Source of the DNA: Aphrophora alni
Taxonomy: Eukaryota > Arthropoda > Insecta > Hemiptera > Aphrophoridae
Direction of reading: 5' to 3'
DNA: 64,000 nt
Assembly: GCA_963513935.1 (NCBI GenBank)
Contig: OY740768.1
Location: 72,702,877-72,766,876 of the forward strand
A program made the position numbers and the translations under genes. Position 1 is the first letter of the stretch; the number at the start of each line of letters is the position of its first letter. This document shows, one piece after another, positions 1-12,727 of this stretch. Below the pieces are notes generated by a model that did no database searches, was not told the DNA's origin, and saw only the letters and a program-made list of their open reading frames with translations.

Positions 1-2582
1 TGTAATACGAGAATAATGACGAAAGCGTTTAGCTATGAAACTTCGTTTTGGGATTTAAATTATAGATTTCTACGAATTATAGGAATCTAATAAAAAAATA
101 AATTAATCAAAAATGAAAGTTTACAACTGGAATAAAAAATAAATGCATTACAAGAAACAACGACCTTTTGCCACAATTTAAATTGTCTACCCTCACTGCT
201 CATGTATTAAAATAGCCTGTTATGAAAGACATGCGGTTTTATGGTTAGTACCATAGTTGGCCTAATTCCACATGGCAGTTTTAGCGATAGAGAAGTTTTC
301 TATCTATTTTTTATGTGTAATAAAATAATCGTTAATCCCTTCTTTTTTATATTTAACGTTTCCCACACGTTAAGAAAGTTATAGTAGGACAGTGTTATAT
401 GGATAACATATTCTATTATACTATGTTTAGTGTTTTACATTTAAAAATTAACAAAATTGTGTTTCAAAACTGCTTACTATAACAATAATAACCCTAAAAC
501 AAAAATAAGACTGATCTTTGTATTGCCGTTAATTCCAAATCTTTGTGTCTGATTTGTTTTATATTATTAATATTGATAATATTTATCTACTATTATAATT
601 TTTTGAAGTAACAGCAAAATATTAAATTTAGTATTATTTTGGCCTACATTTGCTCTGCCTTCATGTACTTATTATTTTTCTCTTCTTTTTAGATAGATGA
701 ACTATTAATTTTGTCAATATAGTGTCCCTTGGACAGGTGTATACAATGTTTCATTAAACTTACCAAAAACTTTTCTTTTTTTTACGAATTAGTACTTTCG
801 TGCAACCTTATATAAAAATACAGTAGCTCGAAGTCAATATCTCTCACAATAAACCCCCTTAAATTAATGCAAGCAAAAGGTAATAATAATGAATGATGAA
901 AACATTACACAAACCTTCTCAAACACCTTTCCATAAAACCAGATAGTAACCGAAAATTATATTCATCGATATCTCCCCAGAAATTTCTTTGAAATACTTT
1001 GTGCATGAAAAGAAAAATTAATGCCTCTACAACTTGTGAATACTTTATAATGTTTAAAAGCTGTTTATATTGTACAAAACAATAATATGTAGCCTACTAA
1101 TTTTCAAAAAATACCCATCTACAAAACGAAACACCCGGTACTTAGAAATACATAATGTCCCGCGATCTCTCCAAAAATGTTTCTATAATACTGTAATAAT
1201 ACGCGGGATAAAGGTAATTTTCGTTATTTCTGAGTTTTCCCCCCATACGAGATAAGTTTGTACAGAAAGGTCCCACTTTAATCAATTCTGTAAATTTTTG
1301 ATAAAAAGTATTGTGAAATTATTTTCTATTAGATCCAATGCTTCGGTTGTTTCATAAACTAACTATAAAAGTTAATACTAATTGATAGAAAGTTAATTTT
1401 CCAAAACCGTAGTTTTTAATTACGATTTAGTGTACTAGGCTGGGTCATTAACCTTTTTAATTCACCCACTTTGAGATGTTTAGTTGTTTATAACAGTTTC
1501 ATGGACGATTTTTTGTTTTTAGTGATAACTTCCAAATTGACATTTTTAAGAAAAGATGATCAATACGAATTGTTAGATCTTTAAAGGTTTCGTTTTAGTA
1601 TAATTTGATTAAAACGTAGGGCCGATATTGATAAAATCGTAATTTTGTATTACTTTTATAAGTATCCCTATATTTTCAGTTATTTTCCGAAACAATTAGT
1701 AGAAGAAAAGTTCTTGAGATATAGCTAAATATGCCAACAAATTAATTATACAAAATTTTAATTAGAATCAACTTAACCCTCTGTGTTAAAGAACCATCGA
1801 CAGTTGACAGGCGGAGATCTTTCCAAATATTACTTTATTTAGGTTTAGGAGATCTCAAAACGGATATTGTCTTGAAAAACTTGATAGCGATTCTCATCAC
1901 ATAACCTCTTCTAAACTATTTACATTTGAGAAAGTAAAAATAAGACCCATCAAGTCAAATTCAGGTTAATACATCCAAGATGAATGTTTTAAGTATGTAG
2001 ACTTTTTGCAATGTACTAAGTAGTAAAATAAACTGTAAAACGTTTAAAAAAATTACGATTCAACTAGTAATCCTGTAATTGCTATAATTTCAATCTGATC
2101 TTAAGTCAACGTTGTGATAAGCATATAGATAGAATGCTCTAAACATCTCGTCTACGGTCAGTTATATGTCATTCTATTCAGTTATATGAGGAATGTTAGC
2201 GAAATATTAATTTTTTTTAAGTAAAAGAAATATTAACATTTAAATATATTTACAATAACCAAATAATATATTTTCTAGTTCATTACAACAGTGTTTTTCT
2301 CCTTATTACATGTTTTCATAAATGTTTTTTAATGATGATTTTCTTCCAAAGTAAATTAATTCAAGAAATTTTATTTTCCATTAATAAAAACATTAAAATT
2401 TTACATTTTAATTTCTGTTTTTTTTTCCTGTGTTTCCGTGTTTCATATATTTTATTTTTCTTACCGAAAACATTATTTTTATTATGTTGGATTTAAAGAC
2501 AAATAAGATCCAATAGCTTGTTTTTATCGTAGAAAACAAATATTACGAGATACAATTTAAAATTGTTTACCAGAGTTAACGT
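1..2582. other. AT-rich non-coding stretch, no gene seen
   Basis: No open frame with coding character and no recognised repeat was found. Open frames are short and rich in Phe, Ile, Lys and Asn, as expected from AT-rich noise. It is probably intronic or intergenic. Confidence 0.6.
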
Positions 2583-3046
2583 TGTGACTGGCGCTTCGCT
2601 TACTGGCTCCAAGGGCGATGGCGTCTCTGGTTGATTGTCGAGATTCTTATGCGCTCATTGCTGGGTGTTCGAACGGTTGTCAGGATGTTGAAAACGGCAG
2701 GGGGCTTAAGTCCCTCGAAATTGTACTCGGGTGAGATATACAAGGTAAACCGTGTATATTTTAATTGAGCTATTTAACTTACACGTGCTCTACTAACTCG
2801 GGCTACATACTTCGGGGGATAAAAGCAAGAACACAGGTGGTGTTCACGGTTCACGGTTCTAGCCAGACTCTGCTCCATCAGGTCTGTTGCAGAAGCATCC
2901 AGCCTCACGACTGCTGTATTTACCAATATAGGCTACCCTGTTCAGTGTAAAAGGAGCCTTGTTGTACTTTCCTGTCATTATTTAAACGTATTTTATCATA
3001 TTCATAATATAAAGTGATTAATATAAGATGTAGAGTACCTGTCACA
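2583..3046 (+). mobile_element. Solo LTR-like element, copy 1
   Basis: This is a GC-richer island in AT-rich DNA that begins TGTGAC and ends GTCACA, the TG...CA inverted ends of retroviral-type LTRs. The flanks are ACGT on the left and GCGT on the right, a possible 4-bp target duplication with one mismatch. A TATA-like GATAAAAG lies near 2818. The decisive support is a second, diverged copy in opposite orientation at 45396-45926, which starts and ends at equivalent positions. No gag or pol lies beside it, so it would be a solo LTR. The family was not identified; Ty3/Gypsy-type is plausible from the 4-bp duplication. A non-LTR repeat with similar ends cannot be excluded. Confidence 0.55.
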
Positions 3047-3753
3047 GCGTAAATTATTGTCGAATTTATAGAAACGTTTAAACAGTTATTTTGAAATTTA
3101 CAGCCATAATTTTTTTTTTTTTACCAACACACTGGTAAAAACGTATACAAAAACTTGAATTTTTCCATAAAGTATATGATATTTCTAGTGATAGGGTGTT
3201 TGCAAAAACATAATTATAGTTCGAACCAAGTCCATTTGTAACATATTTCGTGACCCACAAAATAACATACAGATGATATGACGAAATTGAACATACCCTA
3301 CTTTACAAACATTATTTAATAAAAACAACTTTAATGTTTAGTGACGCGGGCAGTATATTAAAGCCACAAGTGTGAAAATGAGGGAAATTCAAATCCAATT
3401 GCATTAATGCACTCGGTGGAGTAAATTGTGAGGCGGGAGTGTAACGTATTGCACACCATAAACAATCTGGCTTCTACGAGCCAGTGAACATAAAATAAAT
3501 CAAATACACAAAATAACACAAGGTCGTTAATTTTAATACAGAATGCGATATTACGTAGCGATAAAACAGTTTATATATGTGACCTTAAAATACGTTAGTC
3601 ATTCTTTTTGAAACTTATTTTTATTATAAAGGAGTTTTTTTACTATGCAAAATGTTTCTTGACAGTTTTTTATAGTCTAACTCTTTTTATAAAAATCTAT
3701 AATATGACCGAAAGTGTAAACATATTTTATAATGTACAGTATATTATTGTTTA

Positions 3754-3775
3754 ATATATATATATATATATATAT
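3754..3775. repeat. (TA)n microsatellite
   Basis: Uninterrupted alternating A and T over about 22 bp. Confidence 0.9.
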
Positions 3776-4205
3776 GTATTTTACAGTACTCACTACAAAA
3801 TTGAAACTTGTTTACAAAAATCTACAAACGGAAGTAAACATGTTAGGTTTGTGGGGAATTCTAAATAACCAAACATGATTTAGTAATACGAAGTTTCCAT
3901 AGATTCGTATTCCATAAAATAGATAATTGGTGTATGATAACTACATTACGAAATTAATGTTTTTAATTTTAACTAGTAAACATCTGCGGTCATGTCCGCA
4001 TATGCAATATAACAATAAATAACAAAGTAAAACTATTCTGATTTTAAAATATAACGTTTAATACCTGTGATAAATGATTTTGGAATAAAGTTATAAGATT
4101 TCTTTGCACACAATATTTTTTGTTACTGTTTATCTTCATATTATATTTATTGATGTTTCAGTGCCAATAAAAATTTGTACACCATCAAATGACTTGATGA
4201 GAGAA

Positions 4206-4265
<60 letters not shown>
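4206..4265. repeat. (GA)n microsatellite
   Basis: About 60 bp of nearly pure GA dinucleotide, with the variant start GAGAGAAAGCGAG just upstream. It creates an artificial Arg-Glu frame on the plus strand. Confidence 0.95.
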
Positions 4266-4267
<2 letters not shown>

Positions 4268-5319
4268 ACATAGAGCTGAACATGACTGAAGACTGGAGAT
4301 GGGAGATATATTGTAACTCGCCCAACGGGGATTATCCTTACACTTTATTAATAGTCATGTAAAATGAAAGCAATGAAAGAAGTTTTTTTTCGAACCATTG
4401 TAAATGTAACTATACCTACTGATGGTGTTAACATGCTATACATATGATTCCTTTGCTATACATATTGTTAGGAATCAAAAGAGGATTCTCATAGTGGGTT
4501 CAAAATGAAATGATTAGGGCAAACAGTGAATCAGTGCTTAAAATGTTTGTATAGACATTTGCACTAATAATGTGCTCTTTATGGGCTCTAAGGTGCTAAA
4601 AGTAACTGTCCTAAGTATAATTTGTAACTCCTGACGGATAGAATGTTTTTACGAGGTTTAAATGATGGTACGGCGTGCCATCCTGAATTACTTTACAAAT
4701 TCCTAGAATTTCTCTCTTCCATCTTATCGGGTATTTTCGCACTTATCACGCACTCTAATCGGTAAGAGGTAACTGTAGTAGGTATATTTCCTGATTCTCT
4801 GATTTAAGAAGCTTTATGCAACCTAGATCTGAAAATATGCCTTAATGTTAAATAAAAAGAAAAAAAGTTTTTGAGATCGAGCCTCCGCTAAATCACTCAG
4901 AAAAAAATCAACTATCATGCGTCAAGTTTTTCTTCTTCTTTTTATCTAGCAATTCAGGAAGTAGGAGATAAGGTTTCCATAAAAAATAATGAAGGACCTA
5001 TCTAAAATACTGTATACAGAGTGTATAGAAAATAATGTCCCTAATTTCACTATGCTATTGTAAAAATAAGAAAAAAAAGAGAAAAAAACCTATAAACATA
5101 AGTCTAGATATGCATAGTTTTCGAATTATCCGTCATTATGTGTTGTTTTTTTTTAGTAATGGAAATAGAAAACATATTGAGCTCAAATTTGGTGTACATA
5201 CTGTATTTGTTACGTAACGTTTTACTCCTGTAAAAAAAGAAAAGTTCTTTTGTATAATTTCAAAATGGCGGTGATTTCAAATTGTTTAATGTCAATATCA
5301 CTAAAACCGCTAACTTTAG

Positions 5320-6130
5320 AAAAGAAATGAAAGTGGTTTACCTCAACCAATTAGGAAGCATCGTACATTCATTATGACATATACCAAGAAGAATTTTTTT
5401 CTTTTTCAAAATCTAAATAGTCAAGCTAATCATGATTAAAAAATTGCTATTGATATGATGTTATCTGCTATTGCATCAAGAAGATTTGTACTTCATTGAT
5501 GCTAGCAGGTTGTGGTAAAACATTTATTCGAAGAACTATTAAGGCCAAGATAAGGGGATCTGGCAGAAATGTCTTATCTCCTGCTAATAGTAGTAACAAG
5601 TCTAATATAAAGAAGGCAAACCTAGCAAAGTGAATTTAAGCTTGCTATAAATATGTGTGAATCAATAGTATCGCCTATTACTACAAATATACCTTACGCA
5701 ACTAGAATAAGATCAGCAAAAATTATAATGGTTGATGAAGCAAGCTTGCTTCCAGATAACGTTCTTACTATCATAGATGTACCTACTCTTTTAAGGATAG
5801 AATTAGATCCGAAAATGAAAAACATTCTATTTCATGGAAAAGTAGTTCTATTTAGCGGGGACTTCGGACATTATTTTCTATTTATACCACATTCTGGAAG
5901 ATTTGGAATAGAATGCTTTAAAATCATCCTTTCTGGAATCAAGTAAAACCATTGAAAATAAATCAGAACATACGAATTCTTCCAGGTGGAGAAGGGTTTG
6001 CTAACTTTTTAATTCGTATAGAAAATTAAATAAATACACTTTCAGATAAAGTTACTCTTACAAATCGTCTTCTAATTCAAGGATCACCAATAAATTTATG
6101 ATATTATGATTTAAATCAACCTATAAGTGA
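5320..6130 (+). pseudogene. PIF1/Helitron-type DNA helicase relic
   Basis: Broken superfamily 1B helicase. Pieces appear in the family's order but in different frames. First come SGLPQPIRK and AIDMMLSAI. Next is the Walker A piece AGCGKTFIRR at about 5505-5534, then SEFKLAINMCESI. The Walker B piece IIMVDEASLLPD lies near 5719-5755, followed by GKVVLFSGDFGHYF with the usual Gln of GDFRQ replaced by His. WNQVKPLKINQNIRI (about 5934-5978) and FANFLIRIEN close the relic. At least three frameshifts and later stops break it, so no product is expected. This arrangement is typical of the helicase of Helitron rolling-circle transposons. No Rep nuclease motif or Helitron ends were found, so a retrocopy of another PIF1-like gene remains possible. 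Helicase identity is firm; Helitron origin is inferred. Confidence 0.82.
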
Positions 6131-6319
6131 ATAAATCACAGTTAGAACTATATTATCTCTTTAAAATGTTAACACCATGATTTTACTTCTATGAACAAAA
6201 CGGATCAAATAAAAACTTTTTAAATTTTTTCTCGTACCTCAAAAGATAACTGAGTTTTCTTGCTAAAAACACAATTTCTTGGTAGTTGTCTATAATACAC
6301 AAATTATAGCAGCGATATG

Positions 6320-6770
6320 TATAAACAAACTAAAGGAATTGTTGAAGGTCACGGCCCCTGTTTAGCACACATGCATCTGAGTGCTTCCTTGTAGATTTCC
6401 GCACTCTTTAGAAAACTCCAAGCATTTACCGTATACTCTCAATGCGTTGACTGAGATCATGGATTGGAGATACTGGAGATGAGTTCATTATAATCTTGAG
6501 AAATCAAAGGGATTAAGGTCAGGCGACCTTGCAGGCCACGGCACTGAGCCCCTTCTCGGCCAATCCATTTTTTCTTGGTAGATATTACTAACATGTGTTC
6601 TAACATTCACACTAAAATGAGCTCGTGCCCCATCCATTATGAACCATGATTCCAAACGTTCATTGAGTGGAACATTATCGAATAAAGCTGAAAGATCAGT
6701 TGTCAAGAAGTGGAAGTAACGCTCACCATTAATTTTTGATGGTGTTAGTAGTAATCTTCAATCATGAACT
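6320..6770 (-). pseudogene. Tc1/mariner-superfamily transposase, C-terminal relic
   Basis: DDE transposase fragment. Reading leftward on the minus strand it shows INGERYFHFLTTDL, then LNERLESWFIMDGARAHFS with the second catalytic Asp, then WPRRGSVPWPARSPDLNPFDF, the signature just before the third catalytic position. The expected downstream residues continue only weakly (NALRVYGKCLEFSKE, then C and TGAVTFNN), with stops. Normal proteins of this group have about 340 residues; here only the last 130 or so can be traced, and the N-terminal helix-turn-helix half was not found. No terminal inverted repeats were recognised. In animal genomes this subgroup is common as dead copies. It is non-functional. 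Confidence 0.85.
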
Positions 6771-6877
6771 CTTTGAATTCATTTCATAATTCTTGGTTGT
6801 TAGTTGGAATATTAAGTCCTAGAATTATAGCAAACCTTATTTAAGCCTTATTTGATTTGAAGTACTAGAAAAAACTG

Positions 6878-6895
6878 CCTAACCTAACCTAACCT
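6878..6895. repeat. Short interstitial telomere-like (CCTAA)n run
   Basis: Three and a half units of CCTAA, the complement of the insect telomere unit TTAGG. It lies about 100 bp beyond the mariner-type relic. Confidence 0.6.
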
Positions 6896-9629
6896 GAAAT
6901 TGTCTTGAATAATTGACTTATTGTAATTGGTGAATCTAATAAATAGGCTGTTTTATGTGTTAAATTTTAGGCTAGTGTTTCTTTGTTGAATCTTTGTTTC
7001 AAATATTGTTTCAAGTTTTTATATTAGTCCAGGCTAGGCCTAACCTACGGTTATCAGAATAATTTAATTATTAATGCTGATGAAACCAATCACCTGTTTT
7101 ATCTATTATTTTATGGTAATAAATGAAAAAAAGGCTACAAATCGGTATATTCTGTTAATCGTAGCACATCATTTTTAAAATTATTTTTTGTTTTACACCA
7201 CTTAATTTTGTTAGAATATCTCGATGTTGCTCACAACTTCGTATAATATTATAGATATTTCAATATAAAAATAGCCAATTATTTTTGCATTCTTTCTGAA
7301 ATGGATCTCATATTTCAGTTATAATAATATAGATTGATCTAAATATCTATTCAATACAACGTCAGTTGTACTTTCCGATATAATGTGATCATTTTAAATT
7401 TTCAAATTAAATTTATCTCCTAAAATTAAATCCAAGTTTTACTCTCCTGCGAAGCACAATTCCCATTAAAAGCTTTACTCAAAATTATAAACAATTAACA
7501 GAGCTCGTTATCAACATATTAATTCATTATCAGAGATATCATAACAGTACAAAATTAAAAATAGGAAAAATAGGTACATGAATACAAACGTATACAATAT
7601 GCATAAAACATTACAATCGCAAATATACGTATATCATACATAAAAACAATATCATTCTAATACGGATAGAAGTATAATACAACCAATAATTAGTAGACAG
7701 TACTCAGAAATAAAACGATGAACGCCGCTTTAATTTTTAATGAATAATGGTGCAGATAAAAAAAGTTTTTTTTTATAAATATATTGAACTTCTTAAGACC
7801 TAGAAATCCTCCATGAAATTAAAAATGCATACAATGTTTCCTTCTCAAAATCATACAACTATTTTATGAAACTTTTTTTTTCATCAAATGTTTAATTTTC
7901 AAAATGTTTTTGTGTACTTTTTAAAAGAACAGCTGCATGGGAATGTATACACATATATGTAAATAGACTAGACCACATCTTTATAAGACATGTGAAACCA
8001 AATTAGGTTCAATAATGTTTCTGCTTCACCGATGAATTAGTTTGCTAATTAGACGAGTGGATTGAAAACATCTTCTCAGAGACTAGTGATCAAAATTTGC
8101 TTTGCAAATAGAAACACACAACTCTTTTGTTAAACTCTTTTTGAAATTATGCACAAAAAGTCCAAAATAAACATTTATTTTACAATTATAATTATATGTA
8201 AGTTTCATTTAGCCGTTTATGTGATAATTGACATCGGTTTTTGCTAGCTAACAAGTCCCACAATTGTCAACTTAACCCATCAAGTTTAACACTTTCATTT
8301 ATATTTAATATAATTTAAAGAACATAACAAAATAAATTGTTCGTCAGTGCTCGGATAAATTTTATATTGTTCTCCAGCAATCGTTTCCCAAATTCAAAAA
8401 AAGGTTGAAATGGTGAAGTCTGAAAACAAGCTAGGTACGTTTAAAAATTTACATATTTTACATCACCTACTGACAGAGATTATAGAAGTCGAAATGAGGA
8501 AACGAATGGAGGGAGTAATTATATAAATCTGGTAATAAAATTGGTGATAACATCGATTATGGTAAATAAAACATAATAAAAGTTATTCTTAAAGCAAGTA
8601 AATCCACAGTATGTTTTATATTTTCGATAATCAATATTACCCGTATTCATTAGTCTATCGGGTATAAAGCAAACAAGCAAAGATTGAAAAACTAATTTAA
8701 TATCTTGAAATCTCTTACACAATTTAAAAAATGCAGTTGAATATTAAAAAGAATTAAGTTTAAATGCTATAGAAGAGTACGTACTGTAATTTATAAATAT
8801 TAAATCTTGCTGCAAATTTTACAAAAACTTGATGTATTAATACTTGATTGTTGATACTCATTCTCGATTGTTGATACCTTTCATTACAAGATATATTAAC
8901 GAATATCTAATAAAGAAATCCTAGATATTGTAGCTCCCGCGTTGAAACACCAGAGACCATCAACTGTTCATTGATCCTACCCATTAAGGAAAATAGCGCC
9001 TTTTATAGTCCCTGTGTAGACAGGATATAGGAAACGTATGATGACGGTTTCATAACTTTTTCACGAATAACAGCAGAAAAGTAAGAATTGGTCTAATCCT
9101 AATCATCTAATTGAATTAAATTTTTTTATACTTCTTAGTTTCCCAAGCCTAAAATAGAACACTCAGAGTCGACAAATATAGACTTTATTACGGAATTTCA
9201 TATGAAATCATTTAAAATGATTTTATTCGGAGTACTTTATTTTTAATATATAAAATTTCAAAGGAGATAAGGACTTTCAAAAGTTGTTAAAATTATTTAC
9301 TTTACAACACCAAAACTGAATTCAGTTATTTACAAAGTTATCAAATTTTATAATTGTTTTATAACTTTTTTAAATAATAAAATAGAATACTTTAGGTTAC
9401 ATAAGTCCAACCAATCTAATTTACATTTCTGTTCCATAATTGCATAAAGAATAAAACAAAATAATCTTATTCTCACTAATACTAAACTAGTTCGTTAAAT
9501 TTTTTTCTCATATTTCTCTAAAATGTAGCCTACGTTTCAAATTATTTACTCACACATATTTAGTTATATTGTTGTTAACAATAATTATATTTACAATTTT
9601 AATATTTAAACAAAACAATATCAACTTAC
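6896..9629. other. AT-rich non-coding stretch, no gene seen
   Basis: Probably downstream intron or flank of the PC2 gene. I looked for the next PC2 exon (the region after the Asp-Asp-Gly motif) on the minus strand and did not find it. A small tandem of TTGATTGTTGATAC and TCGATTGTTGATAC occurs near 8845-8878. Confidence 0.5.
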
Positions 9630-9876
9630 CATCGTCCATTATAGCTGTGGTCACATTCTTTCCGGTGACACCTTGTGCCCATGCCGCTTCTACATTCAGA
9701 TCCAACTTTGCTTTGCCGCCATTTTGTCCAGTGTTCTTCAAATACCACTGGAAAGGAAAATAAGGATCTGAAGGATCACTTTGAGGTCGGATGAAAGGAA
9801 CAAGGTTTTCTACCCTCAAAGGCTTATAACCTCGCTTGACCCGCTTAAAACCTGGTAGTTGAAAAGCAGAATGAAC
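9630..9876 (-). CDS. Neuroendocrine convertase 2 (PC2/amontillado), one internal exon
   Basis: PC2 is a subtilisin/kexin-type, calcium-dependent serine protease that cleaves prohormones and neuropeptide precursors at dibasic sites in secretory granules. The 247-bp exon encodes 82 residues plus one base. It opens with the end of the pro-domain (HSAFQLPGFKRVKR), whose RVKR is the propeptide cleavage site. The start of the mature enzyme follows (GYKPLRVENLVPFIRPQ, then PYFPFQWYLKNTGQNGG), and it ends in the catalytic domain at VTTAIMDDG, which carries the active-site Asp. Borders are good: minus-strand acceptor CTCTGTTGCAG before GTTCAT, entering in phase 0, and donor GATG|GTAAGT, leaving in phase 1. 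The frame is intact, so it looks functional. The exons with the signal peptide and with the active-site His and Ser are not recognisable in this window. Confidence 0.94.
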
Positions 9877-12293
9877 CTGCAACAGAGACAGAATACAAAA
9901 TATATATAACTGTTCAATGAAAGTTTTTTGGAGTGTGAGTATTTAAGTAATATGGATAAAAAGTGTGTTATAGAAACATATGTGTGCAATATTACATATG
10001 TTGTATGTGATTTAGAATAATTTGTTATGGATGACGTTTTCATTAGCGGATAGTACTTACAATAGTAGTCTACTCGTACTTCCGTATTACCTGTAACTTT
10101 GGTGAATAACAGGCAATAGAAATCTATATTAAAAAAAATGAAATAATTGATTCCAAACCCATTCCAATGAACGTGAAAAAAATATATGACTATATGAATG
10201 CAGTTTATTACGACTAATTATCATTCTACTTTCTATGGAGATGCCTGCTTTTATTTATCTTGCAAAATCTTTTTTAATTTTTATAAAAAGGTTGGAAATT
10301 GTAAAAAAGTTTAGTTTTTTAAATTGCAAATACAAATTCTTATGGCACTCAGGTTCTCACTTATAACAACTACGGATGTGGCAATACATAGATTACTACC
10401 TGGAAATTCCCTTTTCTGCAACACCTATTGCCCAAACCCATTCTTCATTCTTCTTTCAATAGGCCTTCTTGACAATAGGAACAACAGTTCTAAAAGAATT
10501 ATTCCCGACCCTTGATCTCGTTCACTTCTTCACAAAAACTGTGCAAGTTAACAAAAAATTAATTATTGCAAAATGTTATTAATTTTTTTACAACGAAATT
10601 TAAAATTTTTTCCAGCATAAACTAAGCTTATACTTCTCACTAACACTCTTAAAATGTAATTCGAGAATTTTTTTTTTTTGTTTAAATCATATTTTGTATA
10701 TACTAACATTAAACTATACAAGTTAGTCATTATTTAGGGTTTTATACGAAATTTAAATCTGAAAACTTCAGTGCTAATGAATGTGTTTTGAAGAATAATG
10801 TTACGAACGAATATGTATATAAAATAATTATAATTTAGCAATAAATGTTGAGTAAAAAAATGAGACCAGTTCTAAATCTGGTTGATGCTATTAATAATCT
10901 CATACAATGGTAATAAATTTAGAAGCGATTCGTATCGTTACAGACTAGTTTCTCCTCCAATGATGTTCGTAATGGACAAAAAGTTAAGACCTGACATTTT
11001 CTTCATTCTAGAAACCGTTATACTTAATATTAATTATTGTAATTTATATTATGTGACATGTTTTATTATGTCTTTTGAAATTGTTATGCTTTATTTCTAT
11101 GAGTTTATATTATTATTTGTAACTGTAAATAAATCATTTTAAGTCGAATTTATTTTTCCTCAATTTATGTGCTGATTTGGTATCCTTAATAAATTATTTA
11201 ACCGTTTTCACTATTTATGTTTTAAAAAGGGAACATAAATACATACTATTATTATATTTTCGGCAATGATTTAAAATATAGAATCGGTGGATGTTTTAAA
11301 GTGACATGTTTTAGTTTCTAAAAAAAAAAAAACCGAGAAAGAAATTATTACAAATTCTCTCTAACAAAAATACTTAATTTAAGGAAATTTTTATACACAG
11401 TATAAAATTGTAAAGTTGAAAAATATATAAATTTGAATGTAAATAAAACATTTAAAGTAAATTAAACAATATAAATAAATTAAGATAGATGACACTGTAT
11501 TTTACTTGACATTCACTGGAGATAGGATCATTGGGATAGTTAGTTGGATGACAGACGAGACACGTTACAACTGTCAAACTGTCACATCCATGTTAGAGTT
11601 AGTTACATTATTTCTTTATTATGTCTTGTTATTTTTACAGTCTAAATTTAGGTTTTTATGTTTTTAAATTTACATTGTGATGTATACTTTTTGCTTCTCT
11701 TATATTTCTATTCTAAGTTTGCTTTTAAAAGTATTTACAGGGAAAATAAAGTAATGGAAGAAATTATATGTCGAGTTCATAAAAAATCAATTTCAATTTC
11801 TTTGGGTTTTAAACGAAATATTAAGAGTTTCTATAGTCGTTGTAGCACCCAAACATTTGAATTGACTTTGAATAAATTTCATTCATGGTCGTATTTAAGC
11901 GTTGTTGTATAAACTTCGTTTTTGTAATATTGTTCTCCAAAACTCAAAATTCGTGGTTATCTAGTAAAAGAACAAAAACAAGCCAATTCGCCCAAAACAA
12001 TAACTTGAATAATAGGCCAAACAAATCGTAATTGACAGTGATTTCCCCCCAAAATTCCGATAAAATTGACATTAAACAATGGATTCCTTAGAAGTTCGAA
12101 TATTTCTAAATCGGTTTTGCTTGTTTTTTTTACATTTTACTGATATATTGTAGTTCATGACATATGTGCTGAGGTTCGTAAATATTAAGGCTCGAGTATT
12201 ATTAGGAAATATACAAGCCATCCCTTGCGCTCGTTTTGATATTTTCCAAATTACTCGGGAATTGTAATTATCTTTTAAACAGTTTTAACCTGA
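9877..12293. other. Probable PC2 intron, no further exon seen
   Basis: On the minus strand this lies just upstream of the PC2 exon and begins with a pyrimidine-rich acceptor tract. No pro-domain or signal-peptide exon could be recognised here. The rest is AT-rich without identified repeats. Confidence 0.45.
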
Positions 12294-12311
12294 CCTAACC
12301 TAACCTAACCT
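12294..12311. repeat. Short interstitial telomere-like (CCTAA)n run
   Basis: CCTAA repeated three and a half times, like the run at 6878-6895 and in the same orientation. Confidence 0.6.
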
Positions 12312-12529
12312 TAGACCTTTTAAAAAAGAGTCATTTTCTTTATATTTACGTAACTTCCGAACTGGATTTTTTGGGAAGATAGCGACAAATTATTTGGTTA
12401 AAATTTAGTTGTATTCATGCTTTTGTGTTATTCAAAAAAGGTATGTCCAATTATTTGAACGTTTCTTTTTTTTGTCAACGATGCTATTAATATAAATAAC
12501 CTCAAAGTCAGTTTTAGACAACATTGTTT

Positions 12530-12665
12530 ACCCCGTCTGTTGCGGCCTGCTGGAGAGGAAATGTGATGGCGAGGGATCGGTTCGACATAACCATTACACA
12601 GACCATTTAACCCACATTGCAACAAATCGATTTTCGCTATAGCGACCCGCACAAATAGGTTAACC
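12530..12665. other. CpG-rich patch with a 12-bp palindrome
   Basis: About nine CpG dinucleotides occur in roughly 130 bp, against a CpG-poor AT-rich background. A perfect palindrome TCGCTATAGCGA lies at 12634-12645. On the minus strand a short frame beginning MVMSNRSLAITFPLQQ runs to a possible donor CGG|GTAAAC. This could be a promoter or first exon, or a GC-rich fragment of an old transposon; no product was recognised. Confidence 0.3.
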
Positions 12666-12727
12666 TAGGCTTCAGTTTACCGAATCTACTAAACTAAATT
12701 TATAATACAACAGTTTGATAGGTAATG

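Larger units (their letters stand above)
3047..5319. other. Non-coding stretch with simple repeats
   Basis: It contains TA and GA microsatellites (listed separately), a T run near 3111-3122 and a small hairpin CTGGCT/AGCCAG near 3469-3486. No gene was recognised. Confidence 0.5.

Noticed and set aside
2765..2950. Open frame inside the first LTR-like element
   Set aside because: The matching element at 45396-45926 does not keep this frame; it is LTR sequence.
4104..4289. Open frame with an Arg-Glu repeat
   Set aside because: Created entirely by the GA microsatellite.
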